The notes under the pieces: model-generated
Databases searched by the model: none
What the model was told of the DNA's origin: nothing
The model's input: the letters and a program-made list of their open reading frames with translations, nothing else
Part shown: positions 44,394 through 55,101 of the stretch, piece by piece
Layout of the letters: each line of letters starts with the position of its first letter
How positions within the stretch are numbered: the stretch's first letter is position 1
Origin: Psychrobacillus sp. FSL K6-2836
Lineage (GTDB): Bacteria > Bacillota > Bacilli > Bacillales_A > Planococcaceae
Length of the DNA stretch: 64,000 nt
Reading direction: 5' to 3'
Assembly: GCF_038003085.1 (NCBI RefSeq)
Contig: NZ_JBBOOM010000001.1
Span: forward strand, 3,162,001 to 3,226,000
Translations under genes and position numbers: made by a program

Positions 44394-45533
44394 TTATGGT
44401 TTTAACACAAATTTAATACTTTCGTCCTCATGATCGTGGAAAGTTTTATAAGCATCACTTGCCTTATCTAGTGGTACACTATGCGTAATAATTTCTTTCG
44501 GGTCAAATTCGCCATTCGTAATTTTATCAAACAATAGAGGCATATAATGAATGACGGGTGCCTGTCCCATTTTTAGTGACACATTCCGTTCGAAAATATT
44601 TCCTAATGGGAACATATTATATAATGATCCATAAACACCAGTTAATTGAATCGTTCCAAATTTTCTTACTGCATTTATTCCTATATCAATAGCACTTAGA
44701 GTTCCACCTTGGAGCTTTAACTTTTGCTCTACTTTTTCGACCATTGACATTTTACCGTCCATCCCTACACAGTCAATGACAACATCTACTCCTCCATTGG
44801 TGATCTCTTTAATATGGGAGCCCATATCTTTATACTGTTCAAAATTGTAGACTTCGACGTTATTCATCTTCACAGAGTGCTTTAAACGATAATCTAAGTG
44901 ATCAACTGCAATTACTCGTTTTGCACCTTTCATCCACGCAAATTTCTGTACCATTAAACCAACAGGACCTGCACCTAAAACTGCAATTGTGTCTCCTTCT
45001 TTCATGCCTGAGTTTTCAACACTCCAATAGGCAGTTGGAAGAACATCTGATAGGAATAACAAAGACTCATCCTCTAGTTCACATGATTCCGGTATTAAGA
45101 AAGGCATGTAGTTTCCATAGGGGACTCTTAAATATTCAGCCTGCCCACCTGGGAAATTACCATAACGTTCGGTGTAGCCAAGATAAGCACCGGAGTCTAA
45201 GGCTGGATTATCATTTGAATTATCACACTGACTTTCCATCTCATTTTGGCAATAAAAGCATTCTCCACATGAAACATTAAAAGGAATAACAACTCGATCA
45301 CCTTTTTTAACTTTTGTTACAGCTGGACCAACCTCTTCCACGATACCCATTGGCTCATGACCAATAACAAAGTCCTTTCGAGTAGGTATTCCACCTCTAT
45401 AAATATGGAGATCAGATCCACAAATAGCCGTAGTAGTAATACGTACTAGAATATCATCCTGTTTCTCCAGTTTTGCATCTGGAACTTCTTTTACTTGAAT
45501 ATCTTTGGCTCCTTGAAATGTGACTGCCTTCAC
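44394..45533 (-). CDS. adhB: Zinc-dependent alcohol/aldehyde dehydrogenase (AdhB-like)
   Basis: A 379-residue medium-chain dehydrogenase. Catalytic zinc residues C38 and H59/E60, structural zinc cysteines C89, C92, C95 and C103, and the NAD-binding GAGPVG are visible. Length and sequence resemble B. subtilis AdhB and glutathione-independent formaldehyde dehydrogenases, so it may detoxify formaldehyde or related aldehydes. In B. subtilis adhB is controlled by the MerR-family AdhR; here a MerR-family gene is divergent from it. GGAGG precedes the ATG. Confidence 0.88.
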   Translation of the reverse strand: MKAVTFQGAKDIQVKEVPDAKLEKQDDILVRITTTAICGSDLHIYRGGIPTRKDFVIGHEPMGIVEEVGPAVTKVKKGDRVVIPFNVSCGECFYCQNEMESQCDNSNDNPALDSGAYLGYTERYGNFPGGQAEYLRVPYGNYMPFLIPESCELEDESLLFLSDVLPTAYWSVENSGMKEGDTIAVLGAGPVGLMVQKFAWMKGAKRVIAVDHLDYRLKHSVKMNNVEVYNFEQYKDMGSHIKEITNGGVDVVIDCVGMDGKMSMVEKVEQKLKLQGGTLSAIDIGINAVRKFGTIQLTGVYGSLYNMFPLGNIFERNVSLKMGQAPVIHYMPLLFDKITNGEFDPKEIITHSVPLDKASDAYKTFHDHEDESIKFVLKP

Positions 45534-45623
45534 TTAAACTCCTCCTTTAATTAAATGTTCACACTATTGATTCCCTTAACTTCTTCAAATAAAACGCATC
45601 ATGATATATTTAGGTAAAATGGA

Positions 45624-45655
45624 TTGACTCTGTGGTGCACCCCACAGTTTATAAT
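45624..45655 (+). promoter_or_regulatory. MerR-type promoter with long spacer and dyad operator
   Basis: TTGACT (45624-45629) and TATAAT (45650-45655) are 20 bp apart instead of 17, and the spacer is filled by CTGTGGTGCACCCCACAG (45630-45647), a dyad with perfect 6-bp outer arms. Over-long spacers with a central dyad are the hallmark of promoters activated by DNA twisting by MerR-family proteins. Confidence 0.85.
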
Positions 45656-45673
45656 AAAAAAGGGAGGCGCAGA

Positions 45674-46015
45674 ATGTATAAGATTAGTGAATTTGTCGAC
45701 ATAACTGGGTTAAGCAAGGAGACCTTACGATACTATGCAGAAGTTAAATTACTCGAACCAGCTTATATTGATCCACTCAATAATTATCGGTACTACGATG
45801 ATGGCAGCTATTTTCTAGCCATCCTCTTAGTGAAACTGAGAAGTTTTGGATTTACTATACAAGAAATGATTTCTGTAATGGACGATAAATCATTTGCTAA
45901 CCTTGAAAAAATACTACAGCAAAAAAGAAGTACAATATTGCTTCAAATAGATAATCTAACAGCCAAATTAGGTGAGCTAGATGAATTTTTAGAATCAGGA
46001 AGGGAGAATAATTAA
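45674..46015 (+). CDS. MerR-family regulator (AdhR-like)
   Basis: A 113-residue activator: N-terminal winged helix (YKISEFVDITGLSKETLRYY in pieces ISEFVDITGLS and TLRYYAEVKLLEP), the conserved NNYRYYDD, and a C-terminal coiled-coil for dimerisation (residues ~80-110). It has no cysteine-based metal loop, so the signal is not an obvious metal. GGGAGG lies six bases before ATG 45674. It is divergent from adhB, overlaps the SRPBCC gene by one base, and its own promoter carries the dyad operator. Confidence 0.87.
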   Translation: MYKISEFVDITGLSKETLRYYAEVKLLEPAYIDPLNNYRYYDDGSYFLAILLVKLRSFGFTIQEMISVMDDKSFANLEKILQQKRSTILLQIDNLTAKLGELDEFLESGRENN

Positions 46016-46467
46016 TGATTAAATGGAGTGAAGAAACAGAAATCAAGGTAAACATCGAAAAAGTATGGAGCTTATTTATGGATAAAAACATACATAAGAT
46101 TATGGATAAGGTGGAGGAGCACGTTCTTATAGAAAAACAGGAGAATGAGGTTGGTGCGAAGCATAGACAAAGTTATCGGGAAGGGAAGCGAGTAGAGACA
46201 TATATCGTAGAAACATTGGCATATGAGGACCGACCAGATAAAAAGCACAAACAAATAAGTTTTGTATTGGGCAAAGCATTTGAAATTATGTTTAGTTTTA
46301 CTTTGTATAAAATGGATGATAATCATACAAGATTTATTTATGAGGGACAAAATAAAGGAGTAAATTTTGTAGGACGAGCAATGATGAAACTTGGTAGTGA
46401 GAAAAGTAATAATAAAGTGGTCCAAGAATTTATGGAAAAGGTAAATCGAGAAGCATTAAAGCTATAA
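46015..46467 (+). CDS. SRPBCC-superfamily (START-like) protein
   Basis: A 150-residue protein with the beginning IKWSEETEIKVNIEKVWSLF and the hydrophobic-pocket pattern of SRPBCC/polyketide-cyclase-like ligand-binding proteins. It overlaps the stop of the MerR regulator by one base (TAATG arrangement), so the regulator and a putative small-molecule-binding protein are coexpressed. The ligand is unknown; it might be the same compound that the regulator senses. Confidence 0.75.
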   Translation: MIKWSEETEIKVNIEKVWSLFMDKNIHKIMDKVEEHVLIEKQENEVGAKHRQSYREGKRVETYIVETLAYEDRPDKKHKQISFVLGKAFEIMFSFTLYKMDDNHTRFIYEGQNKGVNFVGRAMMKLGSEKSNNKVVQEFMEKVNREALKL

Positions 46468-46473
46468 AACCAA

Positions 46474-46510
46474 AAAGCTGCCGGATTAATTAAATATCTC
46501 CGACAGCTTT
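46474..46510. terminator. Bidirectional terminator
   Basis: Arms AAAGCTGCCGGA and TCCGACAGCTTT with an AT-rich loop, between the SRPBCC and RlmCD-like genes. Confidence 0.8.
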
Positions 46511-46517
46511 CTTCTCT

Positions 46518-47891
46518 TTATTTTAACTCCAACAGTGTCACTGCTTCGACATGAGCAGTTTGAGCGAACATATCAACAGGTTGGATATACTTGATGTTGT
46601 ATACATCTTTAAGCGCTGCTAAATCCTTTGCAAGTGTTGATGGATTACATGAAGTGTAAACAAAGCGTTTTGGTTTAATATCTAATAACGTTTTTAACAG
46701 TTCATCATCTAAGCCTGCACGAGGTGGATCTACAGTTAATACGTCAGGAACGAATCCTTCGCTTTTCCACTTTTGTAACCAATGCTGTGCTGTACCATGA
46801 ACGTATTTTGTGTTTTTAAAACCATTTCGTTTAGCATTTTTTTTCGCGTCTTGAATAGATTCCTGTACAATATCCATCCCTCGAACTTCTTTTGCATTTT
46901 TGGCAAGCCAAAGTCCTATTGTACCAACACCACAATATGCATCTACAATTGTTTCTTCACCTGTGAGTGCTGCTGCTTTTTCAATTTCATTGTATAAATG
47001 AACTGTTTGTTCCGGATTCAATTGGAAAAAAGCTCTAGCAGATAAGTCAAAAGCTAGTTCTCCAAGTTTTTCATGAATCGTTTCTTTACCATGTAAGTTA
47101 AATGTCGTATCTCCAAATACCAGAGAAGTATCCTCTGGATTAATATTCTGACTAATGGACACAATATTAGGGTCGATTGCTCGTATTTTTTGAACTAGTT
47201 CTTCTTTATGTGGCATTTTCTTTTGAGTTGTTACAAGTGTAACTTGAATTTGTCCAGTTTTCATACCAGTACGAACGACAATAGTACGGACGATTCCTTT
47301 AGAATTTCTACCATCGTAGATAGAAATCTTCAGTTCTTCCAGGAATCTTTTTATTTCATTCGTAATATGGGTAGTGGCTGGCTCTTGAACCGAACATTCG
47401 TTAATATCGATTAACATATTGGATTCTTCTGCGTATAACCCTGCAATAACTTTATCGCCTAATTCTCTCACTTGGAACTGACTTTTGTTACGGTAATTCC
47501 ATGGGTTTTCCATACCGATAGTTGGTCTTACATCAATTGTCGGAGCCAGGTCCTTCACATAACGTTCTAAAGCTTGTAATACTAAATCCCTTTTAACATG
47601 TAGCTGACTTTCATATGTCATATGCTGCAGCTGACATCCTCCACAAGCTTCATATACCGGGCAGGGGGGATTAACACGATGTGGAGATGATTCTCTTAAT
47701 GTTTTAATTTCCGCTTCGGCATACTTAGGGTTTACTACTGTAACCTTTGCAGTTATTACCTCTCCTGGAAGTGCTCCTTTTACAAAAACAACATTGCGCT
47801 TAAAAAATCCAACGCCTTCTCCGTTAATACCAAGTCGTTTAATCGTAAGGGGAAATTCTTGTCCTATTTCTATAACTGATTTTTCACTCAT
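46518..47891 (-). CDS. 23S rRNA (uracil-C5) methyltransferase, RlmCD/RumA family
   Basis: A 457-residue SAM-dependent RNA methyltransferase that makes 5-methyluridine in 23S rRNA. An N-terminal TRAM domain (residues ~8-66) is followed by the [4Fe-4S] cysteines C77, C83, C86 and C166, the SAM motif DAYCGVGTIG, DPPRAG, and the catalytic YTSCNP. B. subtilis has two close relatives, RlmCD (YefA) and YfjO; the location beside pdaA recalls yfjO. ATG preceded by GGACGTGAAG, a weak site. Shares a terminator with the SRPBCC gene. Confidence 0.92.
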   Translation of the reverse strand: MSEKSVIEIGQEFPLTIKRLGINGEGVGFFKRNVVFVKGALPGEVITAKVTVVNPKYAEAEIKTLRESSPHRVNPPCPVYEACGGCQLQHMTYESQLHVKRDLVLQALERYVKDLAPTIDVRPTIGMENPWNYRNKSQFQVRELGDKVIAGLYAEESNMLIDINECSVQEPATTHITNEIKRFLEELKISIYDGRNSKGIVRTIVVRTGMKTGQIQVTLVTTQKKMPHKEELVQKIRAIDPNIVSISQNINPEDTSLVFGDTTFNLHGKETIHEKLGELAFDLSARAFFQLNPEQTVHLYNEIEKAAALTGEETIVDAYCGVGTIGLWLAKNAKEVRGMDIVQESIQDAKKNAKRNGFKNTKYVHGTAQHWLQKWKSEGFVPDVLTVDPPRAGLDDELLKTLLDIKPKRFVYTSCNPSTLAKDLAALKDVYNIKYIQPVDMFAQTAHVEAVTLLELK

Positions 47892-47933
47892 AACTTCACG
47901 TCCTTTATAATCTTCTTTCTATTATAAAGTAGT

Positions 47934-48743
47934 TTATTCAGGAAGCAAAGTAAGCGGAATATCCAGATTATTCATGATTAAATCGTCCAGAGTGCCAAAG
48001 GTATATCCCATTTTTCTAGCCTCTTTGATGAACATCGGTAAGCCTTCTGCATTATCAGGTGAAACAGTATGCATTAAAATAATTGCACCAGGATGTATTT
48101 GAGACATTAATTGATCATAGGCATATTTGCCACCTTTTTTCTGATCCTTATGCCAATCAATAAATGCGACAGACCAAAATATATGCTGATGTCCTATTTC
48201 ATTAGCAGCCTCAAGTACTTGTTCATTAAAAATTCCTTCTGGTGGACGAGTTACAGTAGTTCTTGTTAATGAAGTTAATTCACTCAAACGTTTATCAAAC
48301 TTTTGCAGTTCTTTTTGAATCCCTTCCTTTGAGAGCTTTGCTAGATTTGGATGGCCATAAGAGTGGTTACCAATTTGATGTCCCTCTGTAATCATACGTT
48401 TTACTAAAGGAGTAGCACTCTCTAAATAATGGCCGGTCAAAAAGAATGTAGCTTTAATATTTTCCGTTTTCAGGGTGTCCAAAATGCTTTCGGTATAGCC
48501 GTTTTCATAGCCATTATCGAATGTAAAATACAGTATTTTTTTATCAGCAGAGCCTTTATATATTGCACCATGTTTTTTAAGCATAGCATCCAATTCTCCG
48601 CCAGCTTCCGCTGGCTGCTCATTTGTTGCCTTTTTTAACCCCCAATGGATTTCCTCTGCTTGTGCAGAGAAAGGTTTATACATTAATCCAGCACTTAAAA
48701 TGATTGTAGCAATTACGATTCCTACAAAATGAGATTTCCACAT
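47934..48743 (-). CDS. pdaA: Delta-lactam-forming peptidoglycan deacetylase PdaA
   Basis: A 269-residue exported enzyme that de-N-acetylates muramic acid in the spore cortex, a step in making muramic delta-lactam needed for germination. It has a signal peptide (residues 1-29), then the NodB-type domain with D76 (FTFDNGYENG), the HxxxH metal site H127/H131 (NHSYGHP), and RPPEG. Asn77 in place of the second catalytic Asp is typical of PdaA. Its start codon directly follows the T run of the yfhF terminator, and a sigma-G-like promoter overlaps that hairpin. Confidence 0.93.
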   Translation of the reverse strand: MWKSHFVGIVIATIILSAGLMYKPFSAQAEEIHWGLKKATNEQPAEAGGELDAMLKKHGAIYKGSADKKILYFTFDNGYENGYTESILDTLKTENIKATFFLTGHYLESATPLVKRMITEGHQIGNHSYGHPNLAKLSKEGIQKELQKFDKRLSELTSLTRTTVTRPPEGIFNEQVLEAANEIGHQHIFWSVAFIDWHKDQKKGGKYAYDQLMSQIHPGAIILMHTVSPDNAEGLPMFIKEARKMGYTFGTLDDLIMNNLDIPLTLLPE

Positions 48744-48777
48744 AAAAAACGCAACCCTTCTTTTTTAGTAGGTTGCG
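48744..48777 (-). terminator. Terminator of yfhF abutting the pdaA start
   Basis: Minus-strand arms CGCAACC / GGTTGCG (plus 48750-48756 and 48771-48777) followed by six T residues that end at the pdaA start codon. Confidence 0.8.
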
Positions 48778-48798
48778 CCAATGTGATTTAGTTATTCA
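48769..48798 (-). promoter_or_regulatory. Candidate sigma-G promoter of pdaA
   Basis: On the minus strand TGAATA (plus 48793-48798, matching TGMATA), 17 bp, CAACCTA (plus 48769-48775, five of seven to CATAMTA). The -35 overlaps the yfhF stop and the -10 overlaps the 5' arm of the terminator. Transcripts from it would lack that arm and leave the AAGAAGGG binding site free. Confidence 0.5.
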
Positions 48799-49692
48799 TT
48801 TATAAATATCACGTAATGCACTTTCCAAATTAGGGAAATGGAATGAATAACCTTCATCTATTAATATCTGTGGGATCACATGTTGGCCTTCTATCACAAG
48901 CTGACTTTTTTCTCCAAGTGCAATCTTTAATGCAAAAGATGGAACTGGAAAATAATGCGGTCTTTTTAATATACTCGCTAAAGTTTTTCCAAAATCCTTC
49001 ATTTTTTTAGCGTGAGGAGCTGTGACATTGAAGGGACCATTAATAGGATTCTCTATTGCAAATAGTAATGCATCTGCAACGTCTTTTACATGTACCCAAG
49101 ACATCCAATTATCACCGGCTCCAACAGGTCCACCAACAAATAGTTTATATGGGAGTGCCATTAAAGGGAGTGCACCTTCTGATTTTCCTAAAATAATGCC
49201 AAATCTGCCACAAGCAACACGAATCTGAAGCTTTTCTGCACTTTGAGCTTTCAGTTCCCAATCTCGAACTGTTCGAGCCAAATAGTCCGTACCAACTTCT
49301 TTGGATTCCTCTGTATACCTTGTGCTATTAGAGGCTGGATAAATGCCAATTGCACTCGCATTTACTAACACTTTTGGTTTTATGGCTAAGGCATGTAAAA
49401 TTCGGAGCACTTCATCTGTCGTTTTCATCCGACTATCATAAATTTTCTGTTTCTGCTTTTCGGTCCATCTTCCATTACTGATCGACTCACCAGCCAGATT
49501 TACAATAGCATCGACGCCTTCTAACTGTTTTTCGGGAGATGCATTTTCTGATAGCCACTGTACATACGTTACGCCACGTTCCTTCCCCTGTTTCGAACGA
49601 GATAATATAAAAACTTCATGTCCCTTTTGTAAAAGTAAATCCGTTAGTTCTCTTCCAACAAAACCAGTTCCGCCAGTAATTGCAATTTTCAT
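48796..49692 (-). CDS. yfhF: TIGR01777-family NAD-dependent epimerase (YfhF)
   Basis: A 298-residue extended short-chain dehydrogenase-like protein (SDR39U1 type). The Rossmann motif GGTGFVG (7-13), the family pieces NLAGESI, GRWTEKQK, SAIGIYP and WMSWVHVKDV are present, and the C-terminus has the DUF1731 extension. The catalytic function of the family is unproven. AAGGAGG is ten bases before the ATG. It is divergent from recX as in B. subtilis, where yfhF and recX (yfhG) are neighbours. Confidence 0.9.
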   Translation of the reverse strand: MKIAITGGTGFVGRELTDLLLQKGHEVFILSRSKQGKERGVTYVQWLSENASPEKQLEGVDAIVNLAGESISNGRWTEKQKQKIYDSRMKTTDEVLRILHALAIKPKVLVNASAIGIYPASNSTRYTEESKEVGTDYLARTVRDWELKAQSAEKLQIRVACGRFGIILGKSEGALPLMALPYKLFVGGPVGAGDNWMSWVHVKDVADALLFAIENPINGPFNVTAPHAKKMKDFGKTLASILKRPHYFPVPSFALKIALGEKSQLVIEGQHVIPQILIDEGYSFHFPNLESALRDIYK

Positions 49693-49798
49693 TTGTCACC
49701 AACCTCCTTCTTAGCATTATCATAACAGTTCAATCATTTATCACCAACCAACTTATCGGTTATAATTGATAAGTGTAGAGAAATGGAGAGATTTATAC

Positions 49799-50611
49799 AT
49801 GCCGGTTATTACGAAAATTGCACGACAAAAAAATAATAATGAACGGTATAATTTATATTTGGATGAAAAATATGCACTTAGCTTAGATGAAGCAGTACTC
49901 ATAAAGTATCAGCTAACAAAGGGAAAAGTCATCGAAGCATTTACATTAGATGAAATGGTTTTTGATGATGAAGTAAGGAAGGCTTTTAATAAAGCGATTA
50001 ACTTTTTAAGCTACCGAATGAGAAGTGAGCATGAAGTGAAACAAAAACTTCTGCAAAATGAGTTTGGTGAAGCAGTTATATTAGAAGCAATCCGAAAATT
50101 ATATGAGTATGGCTTCCTTAATGATGAAAGCTTTACAAAAGCACTGGTAGAAACGCAAAAGAAAAATAGCAAAAAAGGACCTGTTGCAATTCGTCAGGAA
50201 TTAAAGAAAAAGGGAATTGAAAAAGACCTTCAAGAGGAAGTACTGAGGAACTATTCCGAAGAAGAGCAAGTTGGTATAGCGAAAACCTTAGCAGAGAAGA
50301 TCATCAATCAATATCAAGATAAAACACCAAGACAAATTAAACAAAAAGTTCAAGATACCCTCCAAAGAAAAGGATATAATTTTTCAATAATCTCACAAGC
50401 CCTTTCCACTTTTGAATTAGAAAAAAGTGAGGAGGAATGGATTGAAATTATTACTACCCAGGGAGATAAAATTTGGCGTAAGCATGCCGCGAAATATAAG
50501 GGGAATGATTTGCACAAACGTATAAAGACAGCATTGTATCAAAAAGGATTCCCTGCTGAACAAATTGATCTTTATATTGAAAAGAAGGAGCTGGAAGAGC
50601 AAGATGACTGA
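49799..50611 (+). CDS. recX: Regulatory protein RecX
   Basis: A 270-residue modulator of the RecA recombinase. It consists of repeated three-helix modules (for example YRMRSEHEVKQKL, YGFLNDESFTKALVE, KGYNFSIISQAL), and the length fits the extended Bacillus form (YfhG). I start it at ATG 49799 after TGGAGAG rather than at the upstream frame start. It overlaps the yfhH start by eight bases, so the genes are translationally coupled. Confidence 0.92.
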   Translation: MPVITKIARQKNNNERYNLYLDEKYALSLDEAVLIKYQLTKGKVIEAFTLDEMVFDDEVRKAFNKAINFLSYRMRSEHEVKQKLLQNEFGEAVILEAIRKLYEYGFLNDESFTKALVETQKKNSKKGPVAIRQELKKKGIEKDLQEEVLRNYSEEEQVGIAKTLAEKIINQYQDKTPRQIKQKVQDTLQRKGYNFSIISQALSTFELEKSEEEWIEIITTQGDKIWRKHAAKYKGNDLHKRIKTALYQKGFPAEQIDLYIEKKELEEQDD

Positions 50612-50933
50612 GAAAAAATATAGTGATATGACTGTACAGGAACTTAGAACAGAAATTGCAAACCTAAAGGAAAAATCACGTAAGGCAGAGCAACTAGGCA
50701 TTGTAAATGAGTATGCTGTTTACGAAAGAAAAGCATTGATGGCACAAGCATTTTTGATAGATCCAGCCTCTATTAAATCAGGTGAAATGTATCGTATTAT
50801 TGGAGATCCGGGTGTATTCTTTCAAGTGGAATATTTGAAAGGGAGATTTGCATGGGGATATAGATTAGGTGGAGATAAATATGAGGAAGCTTTACCGATC
50901 TCAATGTTAGAATCGCTAGAGGAAGGGAAATAA
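50604..50933 (+). CDS. yfhH: DUF1811 protein YfhH
   Basis: A 109-residue cytosolic protein with the YfhH beginning (YSDMTVQELRTEIANLKEK in pieces) and the compact C-terminal beta domain (YRIIGDPGVFFQVEYLKG in pieces). Function unknown. Its ATG lies inside the recX coding end, with GGAAGAG upstream. One base separates it from the following yfhJ-like gene. The recX-yfhH order is the same in B. subtilis. Confidence 0.9.
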   Translation: MTEKKYSDMTVQELRTEIANLKEKSRKAEQLGIVNEYAVYERKALMAQAFLIDPASIKSGEMYRIIGDPGVFFQVEYLKGRFAWGYRLGGDKYEEALPISMLESLEEGK

Positions 50934-50934
50934 T

Positions 50935-51201
50935 ATGCAAACAAAAATAGATGAATTAACTTTCGCACTACTTGAAAAAAATGATAAATTATCCGCTGCA
51001 AAAGCAAGAGCGTGGATAGAGCTTCTGTGGTCAGATTTTGAATCCTCTTATGCAAAGGCAGGCTATGATTATAAAGGAGCAGCCGTAACGGAAATGGTTA
51101 TTCGAAAATGGATCGATGGCTACGGTGGACAATTGCATGAATTTGCAAACACGAATGAGAAGTATAAGCATTTATTAGAAACAGATGACTTTACCAATTA
51201 A
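50935..51201 (+). CDS. yfhJ: YfhJ/WVELL-family protein
   Basis: An 88-residue helical protein with the family signature AWIELLW (WVELL type) and the C-terminal VIRKWIDGYGGQLHEF piece. Function unknown. Ribosome binding site GAGGAAGGG overlaps the end of yfhH. It closes the recX-yfhH-yfhJ operon before an intrinsic terminator. Confidence 0.88.
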   Translation: MQTKIDELTFALLEKNDKLSAAKARAWIELLWSDFESSYAKAGYDYKGAAVTEMVIRKWIDGYGGQLHEFANTNEKYKHLLETDDFTN

Positions 51202-51230
51202 AAACGCTAGGAAAGTATCCTAGCGTTTTC
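51201..51230 (+). terminator. Terminator of recX-yfhH-yfhJ
   Basis: Perfect arms AAAACGCTAGGA / TCCTAGCGTTTT around AAGTA; it starts inside the yfhJ stop codon. Confidence 0.88.
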
Positions 51231-51304
51231 TCCTAAAAGATAGAAAGTATAAAAAAGCTTCGTGAATACTTGGCTCATGGGACTTGAAAGAAATTATAGT
51301 GCTA

Positions 51305-51433
51305 TGATTTCCGTTTCAGGTGGACGCGTTCCGCAGGGTGAGCGATAAGCCATCACCGCCGCTTACGCGTTCGTTGTGATGTCTTATCTGTCTCACTCAT
51401 CCTGCTGGAGTCGCCACCTTTCACTACAATCAA
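51305..51433. repeat. Dispersed inverted-repeat element, copy 1
   Basis: GATTTCCGTTTCAGGTGGACG ... (quoted in part) at the left is complementary to GGAGTCGCCACCTTTCAC at the right, with GCCGCTTACGCGTTCGTTG in the loop. It is closely similar to 54852-54983 between fabL and sspE. Such elements lie between genes in many Bacillales; no ORF. Confidence 0.8.
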
Positions 51434-51671
51434 TATAAAGTGTAGTTCTCAACTATAAGATTTGGCAAAGCGTATTGCTTAGACGATAATAGCAGTCAAA
51501 GTGAATTTAGTGATAAAACCTTCTGCCCGATTAGGTATACTATTTTATCATGAAAGAAGAAAATGGATTTTCTTTTATTAGGATCTAACTCATCATTACC
51601 TACTTAAAATAAAACACGTTTATTTATGTGGTTTTATATCAAATTATCCTATTATATAAAGTGACCCAATT

Positions 51672-51830
51672 GATTGTAGCGCAGAGCGGCGACTCCAGTG
51701 GGAACAGCGCGAGCTGAAGACCCTGGACAGAGCGTAGCGAAAATCTTTTTTGCGACGAGCTTGCGCAGGAGCAAGGGAAGCGGCTGAAGCCGTGCCCACG
51801 GAAAGCGTCCGCTCGGAGCGGAAATCAACG
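51672..51830. repeat. Dispersed inverted-repeat element, related type in the opposite sense
   Basis: GCGGCGACTCCAGTGGGAAC at the left is complementary to GCCCACGGAAAGCGTCCGCT near the right, with outer ATTGTAGCG / CGGAAATCAA tracts. The middle is GC-rich (GAAGACCCTGGACAGAGCG). It is of the same general class as copies 51305 and 54852 but read from the other strand. The rest of the 51231-51877 gap shows no gene. Confidence 0.75.
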
Positions 51831-51877
51831 GTATATCTACGTTTCGAAATAAGTGAAAAGTAAAAATTTACTTACTG

Positions 51878-52861
51878 TTAGTTATGTGGCATGAAATCTA
51901 ACTTTTTGTGTAGCTTGTCTTCACTAAAAATCCATCCTGTGTAGGAATTGACTATTTCTAGGTCCGCATTCAAATGTGCTACAGCTACAAATGGATAATA
52001 GTCATTACTACGATATCGTAAATCAATTAGCCTTACTTCATAAATATGTTCAAATTCAGTAATCTCCCAGCGATATATAGGAGAAAAAGAAGTAAAGGCA
52101 CTTAAGTTTTTATCCTTTAAGGCCGCTTTTACTAATTCAGATTCGGGAAGCGGATTACGTTCAAACTTATCATAGATAGTGATAGACCTACCATATGCTC
52201 GTCCGACATAATGATGTGTTTTTGAAATTGCCGCCACTCTCCATTGTAGAAATTTCATCGTTGGCGCGACGATAATTTCATCTGCATCGGGAATAGTATG
52301 CTTTACAGAATTTTTTACCGCATGCTGTACGGCAAATCTTAAAATATAATAGACGAAAACAACGGCGTACATAGTAAGAAAGGTTGGAACAGGATTTAAA
52401 CCAAACATCCAAAACAGTAGACCAACCACATGAATGCCAAAGATAATAGGATCAAATGTATTGATAACACCTAAGGCAACCCATTTCCTTGAAAATGGCC
52501 TTAATGCTTGAGTTCCATAAGAATTGAATATATCAACAAAAACATGTACAAACACCGCTAAAAAGGTCCATAACCATAAATGCAGTAAATTTGCTTCTGG
52601 CAAAATAAGCCATAGCACTCCTGCTATCAAGATAGGCCATAAAATAACGGCAGGAATGGAGTGGGTAATCCCACGATGATGTCGAATATAAACAGCATTA
52701 TTACGTAATTTTAAAACGGTATCTATATCAGGGGCTTGTGAGCCGATTATTGTACCTGCTATTACTGCAGTCGTTGTAAGCGTACTGCCTGCTACTACGG
52801 GGTCAATAAGAGATAGACCACCCAGTGCTATACCCATAACGACATGTGTACCTGTGTCCAT
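51878..52861 (-). CDS. yfhP: Membrane-bound metal-dependent hydrolase YfhP
   Basis: A 327-residue protein of the YdjM/YfhP family. The N-terminal membrane half has four to five helices and the conserved acidic/His motifs (MDTGTHVVMG, SQAPDIDT, RHHRGITHS, HVFVDIFNSYGTQALRP in part), which resemble a metal-hydrolase site. A soluble C-terminal half follows. Function unproven; in B. subtilis YfhP acts as a negative regulator of the neighbouring yfhQRS-type genes by report, which I treat as uncertain. It is divergent from mutY. Confidence 0.87.
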   Translation of the reverse strand: MDTGTHVVMGIALGGLSLIDPVVAGSTLTTTAVIAGTIIGSQAPDIDTVLKLRNNAVYIRHHRGITHSIPAVILWPILIAGVLWLILPEANLLHLWLWTFLAVFVHVFVDIFNSYGTQALRPFSRKWVALGVINTFDPIIFGIHVVGLLFWMFGLNPVPTFLTMYAVVFVYYILRFAVQHAVKNSVKHTIPDADEIIVAPTMKFLQWRVAAISKTHHYVGRAYGRSITIYDKFERNPLPESELVKAALKDKNLSAFTSFSPIYRWEITEFEHIYEVRLIDLRYRSNDYYPFVAVAHLNADLEIVNSYTGWIFSEDKLHKKLDFMPHN

Positions 52862-52983
52862 ACAACCAGCTCCTTTTAGGATTAAAGCTAACTACATCTT
52901 AAAATAGATTACTTAAAAAACAAAGCTACTACTATTCATATACCCATTATTTCATGTCAATAATCGCAAGGAAGGATTTTACA

Positions 52984-54796
<1,813 letters not shown>

Positions 54797-54851
54797 GAGA
54801 TGGCATGCTACATTCGAGTATAACTTCTATTAATAATAGATAATCGATATT

Positions 54852-54983
54852 ACAGATTTCCGTTGCAGGTGGACGCTTTCCGCGGGGGGAACGATGAACC
54901 TTCACCGCCGCTTCGCTTTCGTTGTGAAGTTTCATCTGTCTCACTGATCCCGCTGGAGTCGCCACCTTCCACTACAATCTTAT
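54852..54983. repeat. Dispersed inverted-repeat element, copy 2
   Basis: GATTTCCGTTGCAGGTGGAC at the left and GGAGTCGCCACCTTCCAC at the right pair imperfectly; the middle contains GCCGCTTCGCTTTCGTTG. Strong similarity to the element at 51305-51433 (same order of GATGAACCTTCACC / GATAAGCCATCACC blocks). It occupies most of the fabL-sspE gap. Confidence 0.82.
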
Positions 54984-55101
54984 AAAAAAAGTGGTACACG
55001 AGAATATAATGCTGTTATTTTATAGTGAGTAGCACTTCAGAAACGCTAGAAACAGGTTTCGAACTTAAAGGGTCCTAATAAGCAATAAAAAAACAAAAAA
55101 G

